51,328 bases of DNA, taken from Lysobacterales bacterium (GTDB lineage Bacteria > Pseudomonadota > Gammaproteobacteria > Xanthomonadales > SZUA-36). A program made the translations under genes and the position numbers. The notes beneath the pieces are model-generated. The model was not told the DNA's origin, did not search any database, and saw only the letters and a list, made by a program, of their open reading frames with translations. Positions 28,612 to 35,968 of the stretch are shown here, piece after piece (position 1 is the stretch's first letter; every line of letters begins with the position of its first letter). The stretch lies in contig JABDPJ010000011.1 of the NCBI GenBank assembly GCA_013042835.1, forward strand, positions 1 through 51,328. The letters run 5' to 3'.

Positions 28612-28640
28612 TTGATAGAAAATGTAAAGACTGCTATATT
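28612..28640 (+). promoter_or_regulatory. Sigma-70 promoter for rne
   Basis: TTGATA (28612-28617), a 17-bp spacer and TATATT (28635-28640) match the sigma-70 consensus well. Transcription would start near 28647, about 355 bases before the rne start codon. Confidence 0.7.
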
Positions 28641-28646
28641 GTGCCG

Positions 28647-29001
28647 AAAAGGAATTCGCCCTGCCGGATAGTTCTCCGAAACTGCCTGATTATTTCACCT
28701 GAGCCGTGCTTTAAAAGGGCCGGGCTTCATAGACTCAGCAACAGTTTACACGTTGCTTCAGTGGCAGATGCAACCGAATTCATGCACCACGAGGTGCCGC
28801 GTAAGACTTAATTTTTGATGGCAGACCGACAAGCTGTCATCCGAGAACCGGGCCGAACTGGATTGGCCTGGCGATGAAAACAATTTTTGGTACCCCCGGC
28901 AAAGATGCAGAGCATCGCCGGGTCAGCTAAGTGGAAACATGCCGCAAAGGCGTCATGTAGTTCCACCGCCGCCCCGTTCCGGGGTGCCTGAGGAACATAT
29001 A
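28647..29001 (+). promoter_or_regulatory. Long structured rne 5' leader (probable autoregulatory region)
   Basis: The 405-bp rluC-rne gap has no gene. Its 3' third folds into three successive hairpins: 28895-28922 (CCCGGC...GCCGGG with inner GATGC/GCATC), 28931-28966 (GTGGAA...TTCCAC with inner ACATG/CATGT) and 28970-28986 (CCCCG-TTC-CGGGG). TGAGGA, the ribosome binding site, follows at about 28990. In E. coli a leader of about 360 bases with hairpins lets RNase E control its own mRNA; the same design is inferred here. Confidence 0.65.
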
Positions 29002-31959
29002 ATGAAAAGAATGCTGATTAACGCAACTCAGCCGGAAGAGTTGCGCGTGGCTATTGCCGAGGGTCAACAACTTGTTGATCTTGATATAGAAGTCCCTTCC
29101 CAGGAACAAAAGAAATCCAATGTTTACAAGGGTAAGATCACACGGGTTGAACCTTCGCTGGAGGCCTGTTTCGTAGAATTCGGTTCTACCCGGCATGGCT
29201 TCCTTCCACTCAAGGAAATTTGCGAAAGCTGCTACATCAAAGACGGCAAGAGCAGGAATGGCAAGGTAGCCATTCGCGATGCCGTCCGCGAAGGCCAGGA
29301 GATAATTGTCCAGGTAGAGAAGGAAGAGCGTGGCAACAAGGGTGCAGCCCTGACGACCTACATATCACTGGCGGGCCGCTACCTCGTTCTGATGCCCACC
29401 AACCCGTCGGCTGGCGGCGTTTCACGCCGAATCACCGGCAACGATCGCGACCATCTGCGCGAACAACTGCAAAATGTTACCACCCCGGACAATGTTGGCA
29501 TCATCGTGCGCACCGCAGGTGTGGGACGGGATGCGGAAGAATTGCAGTGGGACCTCGATTACCTGTTGCAGCTTTGGTCGGCGATCGAACAGGCCGCCGA
29601 TAAACGCTCAGCCCCGTTCCTCATCTACCAGGAAAGTAATTTATTTATCCGCGCACTGCGTGACCACCTGCGAAACGACATCGGTGAGATTCTTATTGAT
29701 AACGAAACCGTGTTCAACGATGCGCGGGAGTTCATGCAGCAGGTCATGCCGCACAACCTGAACAAGTTGAAGCTGTATTCCGACCAGATTCCGTTGTTCA
29801 ACCGCTACCAGATCGAATCCCAGATTGAGTCGGCGTTTGCCCGAACCGTGCACTTGCCATCGGGTGGCGCGGTGGTATTTGATCACACCGAGGCCCTGCT
29901 CTCAATTGATATCAACTCCGCCCGCGCAACCAAGGGCTCGGATATCGAGGAAACGGCCTATAACACGAACATGGAATCCGCCAATGAGATCGCCCGGCAG
30001 CTACGCTTGCGCGACCTGGGTGGACTCATCGTTATTGATTTTATCGATATGACCGGCCGCAAGCATCAACGTGAGGTTGAGGAGTGTTTACGCCGTGCGA
30101 TGCAAATTGACAAGGCCCGGGTGCAAATCGGACGTATTTCGCGTTTTGGCCTGCTGGAAATGTCGCGCCAGAGATTGCGCCCATCGCTCGGTGAATCCAG
30201 CCAGGAAACCTGTCCGCGTTGTGAAGGTCACGGCACCATTCGCAGCGTTGAATCTCTCGCCCTTTCGATCCTCCGTCTCGTCGAAGAAGAGGTCATGAAG
30301 GACTACACCGGTCAGTTGATCGTTCAGGCTCCCACCGAAGTGATCAATTTTCTGCACAACGAGAAGCGTGCTGCGCTGGCGGAAGTGGAATCGCGCCACC
30401 GCGTACCAATTGTCATGCTGGCAAACCAGCACCTGGTAACACCACACTTTGAAATTATGCGTGTTCGTAAATCAGACATTTCCGACGAGGCCAGTTACAC
30501 ACGGGTAGAAACGCCCGAAGCACAGGTTGTCGCCAACGAACGCTCTCAGTCCAGCGCTGTGGCATTACCTACTCCGGCAGTCAACCGTATCGTGCCAGAC
30601 CGCCCGGCGCCTCCACGCGCAGAAGAACATGCAGCTGGTACCGAAGAAAAAGCACCTGGCTTGTTTACCCGTTTGACCAATATTCTTTTTCACTCGAAAG
30701 AGGAAGATAAGAGCAAACCGAAGCAGGCCAAGAAAGCTACCAAGAAGACGGCAAAGAAAACAACCAAGAAGGCCAGCAGCGGGCGCACACCGCAAAAAGG
30801 TTCACAGTCCGCCAAGCAACAGTCAAGCCGTCGCACCAGCAAGAAGCGCAGCAGCAAGGGCGCCCAACAGCAACAACGCACGAGTAAGAAACGGCCGGCC
30901 AAGAAAACCCAGTCAAAGGCTGCCCAGGGAAAACAGGCTCAACAAAGCAAGAAAAAGCCGGTACAGAAAAAGCCACAACAACAACAAGGCAAGAAAGCGA
31001 CCGAAAAAGCCAAGCAGGCGGGTACTGCAGCTACAGCCGCTGTTCAGGGCAGCGCGCCCGGCGGTGAAATTGATGGCAATGTGAAAGCCGAGCAAAAAGA
31101 AAGCAGTAACCGCAGGGGTGGTCGCAGGAGACGTTCCCCATACAAGACGGGCGGCTCAAAACCCCGTCAGGAGCGCAGTGATCCGAAGGCACAAACAGGC
31201 AAGGCTCCTGTCGCATCACCAGCAGATACCAAGGAAGCAGCTAAAGCTTCTCCACCATCGTCTGACAAGGATGGCGCCAGCGCTTCAATAACCGCCAAAG
31301 AGCAGTCAAAGCCCGCGGTTTCCGCCGACAGGAAAGCATCCCCTGAGAACCAGGCGAAGGCCAGTACGAAACCCACTGACGCTAAACCCGCTGCTGCAAA
31401 ACCTGATACTGACAAACCGACAGACCCGGGAACGCAGAAAGCCAAAGCCGCTGCTGCGAAACCTGGGGAATCCAAGCCGACTGAACCAGAGACTGGCAAA
31501 ACCGCACCCAAAGCAACCAAGGCAGTTGAGCCCAAAGCCGATGCAACCAAACCGGCAAAGCCCGAACCTGGGGCACCCAAACCGACTGAGTCAGCGGCGG
31601 AAAAATCCGGATCCGCAAAGTCCAGTGACCCCAAGCCCAAGCCCGTTGATTCGAAATCAACTGAGCCTGGCGCTGCTGAGAAGCCGGCGGCCGGTAAAGC
31701 AGGTAAAGCAGAGCAGCCAAAAGAGCCTTCAAAGCAGGCAGTGCCCGCAGATAAAGCTCCTGGAAAAAAATCTGAATCCGACAAGCCGCCAAAGTGGCCG
31801 GCTCAAAAAAAGGCGGATGCTAAAGAGACCACCGCAACAAAGGACCAGAAACCTTCTGAAGCCAAGGCGCCGGCAGACAAGCCCAAACAATCACCGGTGA
31901 TTGCGGCGGAGAAAGACGCGAAGGGCATTTATACGCTCAAACCGCCACCTTCGGAGTAA
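29002..31959 (+). CDS. rne: Ribonuclease E
   Basis: 985-residue endoribonuclease and degradosome scaffold. The catalytic half has the S1 domain (about 35-120), DNase I-like residues in [10 protein letters not shown] and [13 protein letters not shown], and the zinc-link cysteines C404 and C407 (CPRCEGHG), the same numbering as in E. coli. After about residue 520 the protein becomes disordered, very rich in Lys, Gln, Pro and Ala, with an Arg-rich patch ([11 protein letters not shown], near 702). Degradosome binding sites cannot be recognised in it. The ATG at 29002 follows TGAGGA and gives the canonical start [10 protein letters not shown]; an upstream in-frame ATG at 28939 lies in the leader hairpins and is rejected. 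Confidence 0.97.
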   Translation: MKRMLINATQPEELRVAIAEGQQLVDLDIEVPSQEQKKSNVYKGKITRVEPSLEACFVEFGSTRHGFLPLKEICESCYIKDGKSRNGKVAIRDAVREGQEIIVQVEKEERGNKGAALTTYISLAGRYLVLMPTNPSAGGVSRRITGNDRDHLREQLQNVTTPDNVGIIVRTAGVGRDAEELQWDLDYLLQLWSAIEQAADKRSAPFLIYQESNLFIRALRDHLRNDIGEILIDNETVFNDAREFMQQVMPHNLNKLKLYSDQIPLFNRYQIESQIESAFARTVHLPSGGAVVFDHTEALLSIDINSARATKGSDIEETAYNTNMESANEIARQLRLRDLGGLIVIDFIDMTGRKHQREVEECLRRAMQIDKARVQIGRISRFGLLEMSRQRLRPSLGESSQETCPRCEGHGTIRSVESLALSILRLVEEEVMKDYTGQLIVQAPTEVINFLHNEKRAALAEVESRHRVPIVMLANQHLVTPHFEIMRVRKSDISDEASYTRVETPEAQVVANERSQSSAVALPTPAVNRIVPDRPAPPRAEEHAAGTEEKAPGLFTRLTNILFHSKEEDKSKPKQAKKATKKTAKKTTKKASSGRTPQKGSQSAKQQSSRRTSKKRSSKGAQQQQRTSKKRPAKKTQSKAAQGKQAQQSKKKPVQKKPQQQQGKKATEKAKQAGTAATAAVQGSAPGGEIDGNVKAEQKESSNRRGGRRRRSPYKTGGSKPRQERSDPKAQTGKAPVASPADTKEAAKASPPSSDKDGASASITAKEQSKPAVSADRKASPENQAKASTKPTDAKPAAAKPDTDKPTDPGTQKAKAAAAKPGESKPTEPETGKTAPKATKAVEPKADATKPAKPEPGAPKPTESAAEKSGSAKSSDPKPKPVDSKSTEPGAAEKPAAGKAGKAEQPKEPSKQAVPADKAPGKKSESDKPPKWPAQKKADAKETTATKDQKPSEAKAPADKPKQSPVIAAEKDAKGIYTLKPPPSE

Positions 31960-31992
31960 CAAAACCAACCTGGTTTACAGGTGAAACTACCG

Positions 31993-32022
31993 ATGTGCGT
32001 TTGGCCTTTGCCATCCGCACAT
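31993..32022. terminator. Hairpin between convergent rne and regulator gene
   Basis: ATGTGCG (31993-31999) pairs with CGCACAT (32016-32022) in the 101-bp gap after rne. The following sequence (TTGTCGCC) is only weakly T-rich, so termination is possible but not certain. Confidence 0.4.
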
Positions 32023-32060
32023 TTGTCGCCTGCAGAACCCGGTTTCCCGCTGCCCTCTAG

Positions 32061-32702
32061 TTAAACGCCTTCCACCAGGCCATAACGCATGGCCATGCGC
32101 ACCATTTCCACTTCGCTACGTGCACCGAGCTTACCAAGTATCCTGTATTTGTAGGTGGACACCGTTTTCGGGCTCAGGCACATGAGCGATGCGATGTCCG
32201 GAATACGACTACCGTCCGTGATCTTTAGCATCACCTCCATCTCACGCGCAGATAATTCCTCAAACGGCGAGCCGTTCGCAGCACCGGAAATCATTGACAG
32301 GGCCAACTGCTTCGCGGCCTCGCTGCCGATATATCGCTGTCCACCCGCAACGATCCTGACCGCACGGCGCAACTCGGTTGCCTCGCAGTCGCGTGTCAGG
32401 TAACCGCTTGCACCCGCGTCCATCAGGCGCGTCGGGTAAGGCGGTTTGGCATGTCCGGCAAGAATTATTATTCCCGCCCCCGGGCGGATGCGTTTCAATT
32501 TTCGGGTTATTTCAAAGCCCGTCAGGCCCGGCAAGTTAATGCTGAGCAATATCACATTGGGTCGGCTATTCCTGCACCGCTTGATTGCCGCCTCCCCCGA
32601 AACGGCCTCGATTACTTTGACGGATTCGCTGCCTTGATCAAGGATATGCCGCAGGCCGGTTCTGACTAACGCCTGGTCGTCTATGATGAGTATTTGAATC
32701 AT
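32061..32702 (-). CDS. GacA/UvrY-like LuxR-family regulator with degenerate receiver
   Basis: 213-residue protein with a receiver domain (1-120) and a LuxR-type helix-turn-helix (about 148-205, LSAREMEVMLKITDG...LCLSPKTVSTYKYR-like). The output domain strongly resembles GacA/UvrY, which activate Csr/Rsm small RNAs. In the receiver the acidic pair D8-D9 is kept, but the phosphoacceptor position 54 is Ser (VILLSINLPG, codon AGC), the usual Thr/Ser after strand 4 is Ala (IIILAGHAK), and the usual Lys after strand 5 is Arg (GYLTRDC). It is therefore unlikely to be controlled by phosphorylation. It is not next to uvrC as uvrY/gacA usually is. The gene is intact with a strong AAGGGGGG ribosome binding site. 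Confidence 0.92.
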   Translation of the reverse strand: MIQILIIDDQALVRTGLRHILDQGSESVKVIEAVSGEAAIKRCRNSRPNVILLSINLPGLTGFEITRKLKRIRPGAGIIILAGHAKPPYPTRLMDAGASGYLTRDCEATELRRAVRIVAGGQRYIGSEAAKQLALSMISGAANGSPFEELSAREMEVMLKITDGSRIPDIASLMCLSPKTVSTYKYRILGKLGARSEVEMVRMAMRYGLVEGV

Positions 32703-32775
32703 GTCCCCCCCTTTACATGGATTGATTCGGATTTATTGCTTCAAATTTGCTTCTGAGAAGTTCCCCTTAAATAAT

Positions 32776-32878
32776 CCCGTGAGCAATTTCCAACAAATTT
32801 TGTTCACGGGTCATATAACTATAGACATCAGTTGGTATTTCGTCGACCCGAAACTGGAACAATCTCCGCCTCGGGTCG
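32776..32878 (-). promoter_or_regulatory. Two stem-loops with GGA-containing loops upstream of the regulator gene
   Basis: Within the 358-bp gap 32703-33060, CCCGTGA (32776-32782) pairs with TCACGGG (32804-32810), and CGACCCGA (32844-32851) pairs with TCGGGTCG (32871-32878). Read on the minus strand, i.e. as a leader of the regulator gene, both loops contain GGA (GTTGGAAATT and GCGGAGATT), the CsrA/RsmA recognition triplet. Whether they are transcribed is not shown. Confidence 0.45.
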
Positions 32879-32946
32879 TTCTCCTACAAGTTTTTAGTCA
32901 CCAATCAACCAAAACACGTTCGCGCCAGGCTTGAGAGCGTAATCAC

Positions 32947-32990
32947 TGTGAGCAGGCTCACTTCATTGACACGCAGAGTTGTAATACAAT
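32947..32990 (+). promoter_or_regulatory. CRP-like operator and candidate class II promoter
   Basis: TGTGA-GCAGGC-TCACT at 32947-32962 fits the CRP consensus TGTGA-N6-TCACA with one mismatch and is part of a perfect palindrome GTGAGC-AG-GCTCAC. TACAAT at 32985-32990 could be the -10, which places the operator centre about 42 bases before the predicted start, the class II position. It would drive the methyltransferase at 33061. Confidence 0.45.
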
Positions 32991-33060
32991 GACTGTGGGC
33001 CATGCTTAACTTGAGAAGCAGGTACAATCATGGGGTCAGAAGTTATATCCGGGGGGATAT

Positions 33061-33864
33061 ATGGCACATCCGCATTTTGTTCCAGAGATCACCGACAGTT
33101 TCGTTGAAATGCACGAGCAATACCTCGTGCCTGCCATTTATGCACAGTGGGCTTACAGGGTCGCTGAACTTGCAGAAATAGACTCGGGAAACCGGATACT
33201 TGATGTTGCTTGCGGCACAGGTCCGCTGGCGCGCGCTGCGCAACTGGAGACCGGTCTCACCGGACATGTAACTGGCCTGGATTCCAGTGAAAAAATGCTG
33301 GAGGTGGCTCGTCAGCATTCAAAAATCATTGATTGGCAATTGGGCGATGCGATCGCCATGCCATTCGATAAAAACCAGTTTGACCGGGTTTTGTGTCAGT
33401 TTGCCTTGATGTTTATTGAGAACCGCGTAAGGGCCATCAAGGAGATGCTCAGGGTCTGCCGCCCCAATGGTCTCATCGTTATCGCGATATGGTCCCGACT
33501 GGACTCCGGTGGCGCTTACGCCCGTTTGTTCCAGCTCGTGCAAAAACATGCAGGCGCCATCGCAGCAAAGAATTTGGCCGCACCCTGGTCTTTGGGAAAG
33601 TCTGGCGCAATGGATGTTTTATTGCTTAGCGCAGGCGTCAATGAATACGAATGCCACGAACGTATGGGCCAGGCAAGTTATCCTACAAAGAAGGCCTTTA
33701 TCGACTCTCACCTGCAACTGGCGGGCGCATTAGACAGCATGGATGAGGAATGCTACCGCAACATTCTCAGTGACGCGGATTCCGAACTTCGTCCATTCCT
33801 CAGCCCTGGCGGACAACTTATCGCGCACCAGAATGCCAATATTTATGTAGTGAAGGACGACTAA
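33061..33864 (+). CDS. UbiE-like class I SAM-dependent methyltransferase
   Basis: 267-residue methyltransferase of the Methyltransf_11/25 type. Motif I is ILDVACGTGPLARAA (about residues 46-60), the acidic loop VTGLDSSEKMLEVA, then DAIAMPFDKNQFDRVLCQFALMFIEN and the RPNGLIVIAIW segment. The C-terminal third (130-267) is not specific. The substrate is unknown; no quinone or lipid methylation genes are adjacent. The ATG follows a G-rich ribosome binding site (GGGGGGATAT). It is convergent with the DUF2845 gene, one base apart. Confidence 0.85.
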   Translation: MAHPHFVPEITDSFVEMHEQYLVPAIYAQWAYRVAELAEIDSGNRILDVACGTGPLARAAQLETGLTGHVTGLDSSEKMLEVARQHSKIIDWQLGDAIAMPFDKNQFDRVLCQFALMFIENRVRAIKEMLRVCRPNGLIVIAIWSRLDSGGAYARLFQLVQKHAGAIAAKNLAAPWSLGKSGAMDVLLLSAGVNEYECHERMGQASYPTKKAFIDSHLQLAGALDSMDEECYRNILSDADSELRPFLSPGGQLIAHQNANIYVVKDD

Positions 33865-33865
33865 T

Positions 33866-34165
33866 TCAATCACGCTGAATTTTGACGACAGATCCGTTAC
33901 GAACAGACACGATCATGTCCTTTTTACCGTGGCGTTCGTAAACCCAATTCGAAACGCCCACCTGCGAGTTGCGTCCTGAGTCCCAGACAGTCTCTTTGCT
34001 GCTGTATTTTCGTGCCGGATTGCCGCATTTCTTTATCAATGCGTTGCTCGATTCACCGGCCTTGATCAACGTTCTTCCACAACGGAAACTGTCTGCCTGT
34101 GCGACGTTGCAAGCCAACAGGTTGAAAACCAGCAGGCATACCGTGGCTCTAAACGCTTTTCCCAT
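33866..34165 (-). CDS. DUF2845-family secreted small protein
   Basis: 99-residue protein with a signal peptide (MGKAFRATVCLLVFNLLACNVAQADS) and a small domain FRCGRTLIKAGESSNALIKKCGNPARK typical of DUF2845, a family of periplasmic proteins of unknown function. Two cysteines in the mature part could form a disulfide. The ATG at 34165 follows AAGGGGGT with good spacing; the longer reading to 34327 is rejected. Confidence 0.8.
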   Translation of the reverse strand: MGKAFRATVCLLVFNLLACNVAQADSFRCGRTLIKAGESSNALIKKCGNPARKYSSKETVWDSGRNSQVGVSNWVYERHGKKDMIVSVRNGSVVKIQRD

Positions 34166-34366
34166 ATTTTGATTACCCCCTTGAAATTGAGAGTTCAATG
34201 CTAAAACACCGCATTTCCGTCGGATAGTGGCAAAAGGAGATTGAAGGTGTAAGCGAAAAACGCGGGTTACCAAAACCCATGTCAAACACCTGGCCTCGTT
34301 AGTCAAGCGCCGATAACGGTAAGCCACTAAGATAGACCACGTTGTTTGATTACTTTACTCCCTGTA

Positions 34367-34410
34367 CACCCTGATGACCGTTTAACTGGTGGTTGTCGGG
34401 GTGCTTTTTT
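34367..34410 (+). terminator. Orphan rho-independent terminator
   Basis: A 13-bp stem (34367-34379 with 34391-34403, including three wobble pairs) is followed by six T at 34405-34410. It reads only on the plus strand, yet the nearest plus-strand gene ends 500 bp upstream with a minus-strand gene between. It may end an unannotated small transcript starting in 34166-34360; no gene is otherwise seen there. Confidence 0.6.
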
Positions 34411-34693
34411 GAGCAAAGGATTCCTTAATATGCCCTGCCCTTCGGGTTCGCTGCCCTCATGCAAAAACGCATTGTGCGTGGACGCCCCGGTGCCGCATAG
34501 CGCAGGGATGCGCGAGAGCGGCCTCCCGGCGTTTTTGTCGAACCCAGGTGCTACACACAGGGTTTTGCATCGGACCATCCTTGGTCCTCGCCCTGCGGGC
34601 GTCTCCTTCGTCGACGTCTTTCCGGGCTATCCTGCCCGGTAATCGAACCCAGGTGCTACGCACAGGGTTTTGCATCGAGCCACCCGCTTCGGC

Positions 34694-34722
34694 AAATAAA
34701 AAACCCGCCAAGAGGCGGGTTT
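34694..34722 (-). terminator. Duplicate copy of tRNA-Ser terminator
   Basis: Second copy, offset by 181 bp, of the AAACCCGCC...GGCGGGTTT hairpin with a T-rich tract on the minus strand. It lies in the left copy of the cassette, behind the tRNA fragment. Confidence 0.75.
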
Positions 34723-34874
34723 GTTATTTGGCGGAGAGGGTGGGATTGACTCGGACCATCCTTGGTCCTCGCCCTGCGGGCGTCTCCTTCGTCGCCGTCT
34801 TTCCGGGCTATCCTGCCCGGTAATCGAACCCAGGTGCTACGCACAGGGTTTTGCATCGGACCACCCGCTTCGGC

Positions 34875-34903
34875 AAATAAAAAACCCGCCAGGAGGCGGG
34901 TTT
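34875..34903 (-). terminator. Rho-independent terminator of tRNA-Ser
   Basis: Stem AAACCCGCC (34882-34890) with GGCGGGTTT (34895-34903), loop of four, followed on the minus strand by TTTTTATTT. It is seven bases after the tRNA 3' end. Confidence 0.85.
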
Positions 34904-34909
34904 CATATT

Positions 34910-35000
34910 TGGCGGAGAGGGTGGGATTCGAACCCACGAAGGGCTATTAACCCTTGCTGGTTTTCAAGACCAGTGCATTCAACCGCTCTGCCACCTCTCC
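34910..35000 (-). tRNA. tRNA-Ser (anticodon UGA)
   Basis: A 91-base tRNA on the minus strand with encoded CCA. The acceptor stem GGAGAGG pairs with CCTCTCC, the anticodon arm is CTGGT-CTTGAAA-ACCAG (anticodon TGA in DNA), the long variable arm is AAGGG...CCCTT as expected for a class II tRNA, and the T arm is GTGGG-TTCGAAT-CCCAC. It reads UCN serine codons, mainly UCA. serS lies about 1 kb away. Confidence 0.97.
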
Positions 35001-35140
35001 GGAAATCTGGGCGGCGTGTTGTGCCGCGCAAGAATACAGAAAAATCTGACTGTATACCACCCCTGTAAACCGGCATATGACAGTTTGATTGAAATTAGGT
35101 AAGGTAGCGCATTGCATTTACGGTTGGGTGGTCAAAGGCA

Positions 35141-35168
35141 TTGAACTATTTGAATTCCGCCCTATCTT
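35141..35168 (+). promoter_or_regulatory. Candidate sigma-70 promoter for the YccA-like gene
   Basis: TTGAAC (35141-35146), a 16-bp spacer and TATCTT (35163-35168) lie 30 bp before the start codon. Confidence 0.45.
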
Positions 35169-35198
35169 AGATACCAACGTTTGTTAATCACAGGGAGC

Positions 35199-35885
35199 AT
35201 GAAACAAAGCATGAATCAGACACAATACAGAACACAGACTTTACAGCCCGTCTCTGCGCTGGAAATGAACAAGGTATTGCGCAACACCTATGCACTGCTG
35301 TCCATGACATTGCTGTTCTCTGCGGTCATGGCGGGTGTGGCAATGGCCTTCAATTGGCCCTACCCAGGACCGTTGCTCGTACTGGCCGGTTATTTTGGAC
35401 TGTTATTCCTGACCATGAAGTTACGCAACAGTGGCTGGGGAATTGTGTCCGTATTTGCACTGACGGGCTTCATGGGAGTGACGCTGGGTCCGATCATCAA
35501 CATGTACCTGTACCGCTTTGGCAACGGCAGTGAGCTTGTCATGATGGCGCTCGGGGGCACCGGGGTGATTTTCCTGGCCATGTCCGGACTGGCGCTGACC
35601 AGCAAGCGGGATTTCTCATTTATGGGTAAATTCCTCGCCATCGGTATCCTGGTTGCCTTCCTGGCGGCCATTGGCAACCTGTTCTTCCAGTTGCCGGCGC
35701 TTGGCCTTGCAGTTTCCAGCATGTTTATATTGCTGATGGCCGGCCTGATCCTGTTCCAGACGCAGCAGATCGTGCGTGGCGGAGAAACCAATTACATCAT
35801 GGCAACGGTGACCTTGTTTGTCAGTCTGTTCAACCTGTTCACCAGCCTTTTGCACATCCTTGGTTTTGGATTTGGTGAAGACTGA
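35199..35885 (+). CDS. yccA: Bax inhibitor-1/YccA-family membrane protein
   Basis: 228-residue protein with seven hydrophobic helices. The N-terminal EMNKVLRNTYALLSMTLLFSA closely follows E. coli YccA, a modulator of the FtsH protease, and the C-terminal helices (NYIMATVTLFVSLFNLFTSLLHILGF) match too. The start could be ATG 35199 or ATG 35211; the AGGGAG is very close to the first and far from the second. A strong terminator follows. Confidence 0.9.
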   Translation: MKQSMNQTQYRTQTLQPVSALEMNKVLRNTYALLSMTLLFSAVMAGVAMAFNWPYPGPLLVLAGYFGLLFLTMKLRNSGWGIVSVFALTGFMGVTLGPIINMYLYRFGNGSELVMMALGGTGVIFLAMSGLALTSKRDFSFMGKFLAIGILVAFLAAIGNLFFQLPALGLAVSSMFILLMAGLILFQTQQIVRGGETNYIMATVTLFVSLFNLFTSLLHILGFGFGED

Positions 35886-35908
35886 CCTTAACGTATTCAA
35901 TAACGCAT

Positions 35909-35935
35909 AGACCCGCCTTGAGCGGGTCTTTTTTT
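35909..35935 (+). terminator. Rho-independent terminator after the YccA-like gene
   Basis: AGACCCGC (35909-35916) pairs with GCGGGTCT (35922-35929), followed by a run of seven T. It works on the plus strand only. Confidence 0.9.
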
Positions 35936-35968
35936 GCCTTTCTTATGTGGATTTATATCGGAGCGGGT

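Larger units (their letters stand above)
34538..34932. repeat. Duplicated 181-bp cassette carrying a tRNA-Ser 3' end copy and terminator
   Basis: Positions 34571-34751 and 34752-34932 are a tandem duplication (181-bp offset) with only a few differences. Each copy has three hairpins (GGACCA..TGGTCC, CGCCC..GGGCG, CCGGGC..GCCCGG), a segment TCGAACCCAGGTGCTAC, a rho-independent terminator, and the last 19 bases of the tRNA gene (34729-34747 equals 34910-34928). The right-hand tRNA end belongs to the intact tRNA; the left one is a fragment. A further partial copy of the TCGAACCCAGGTGCTAC segment is at 34538. Short open readings across it are not credible genes. Confidence 0.88.

Noticed and set aside
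28939-29001. Extended N-terminus of RNase E ([12 protein letters not shown]...)
   Set aside because: The extension is encoded by the leader hairpins and is unlike any RNase E start; the ATG at 29002 has the ribosome binding site.
31167-31784. 205-codon open reading antisense to the rne tail
   Set aside because: It reflects the low-complexity Lys/Pro/Ala coding sequence on the plus strand; its Gly/Ala/Ser/Phe composition has no family pattern.
32966-32990. TTGACA at 32966 as a -35 paired with TACAAT
   Set aside because: The spacer would be only 13 bp, too short for sigma-70; the weaker TTCATT with 17 bp spacing and CRP help is preferred.
34327-34937. Several short readings of 83-115 codons around the tRNA-Ser cassette
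   Set aside because: They run through hairpins, terminators and the tRNA itself, and their peptides simply repeat with the DNA duplication.
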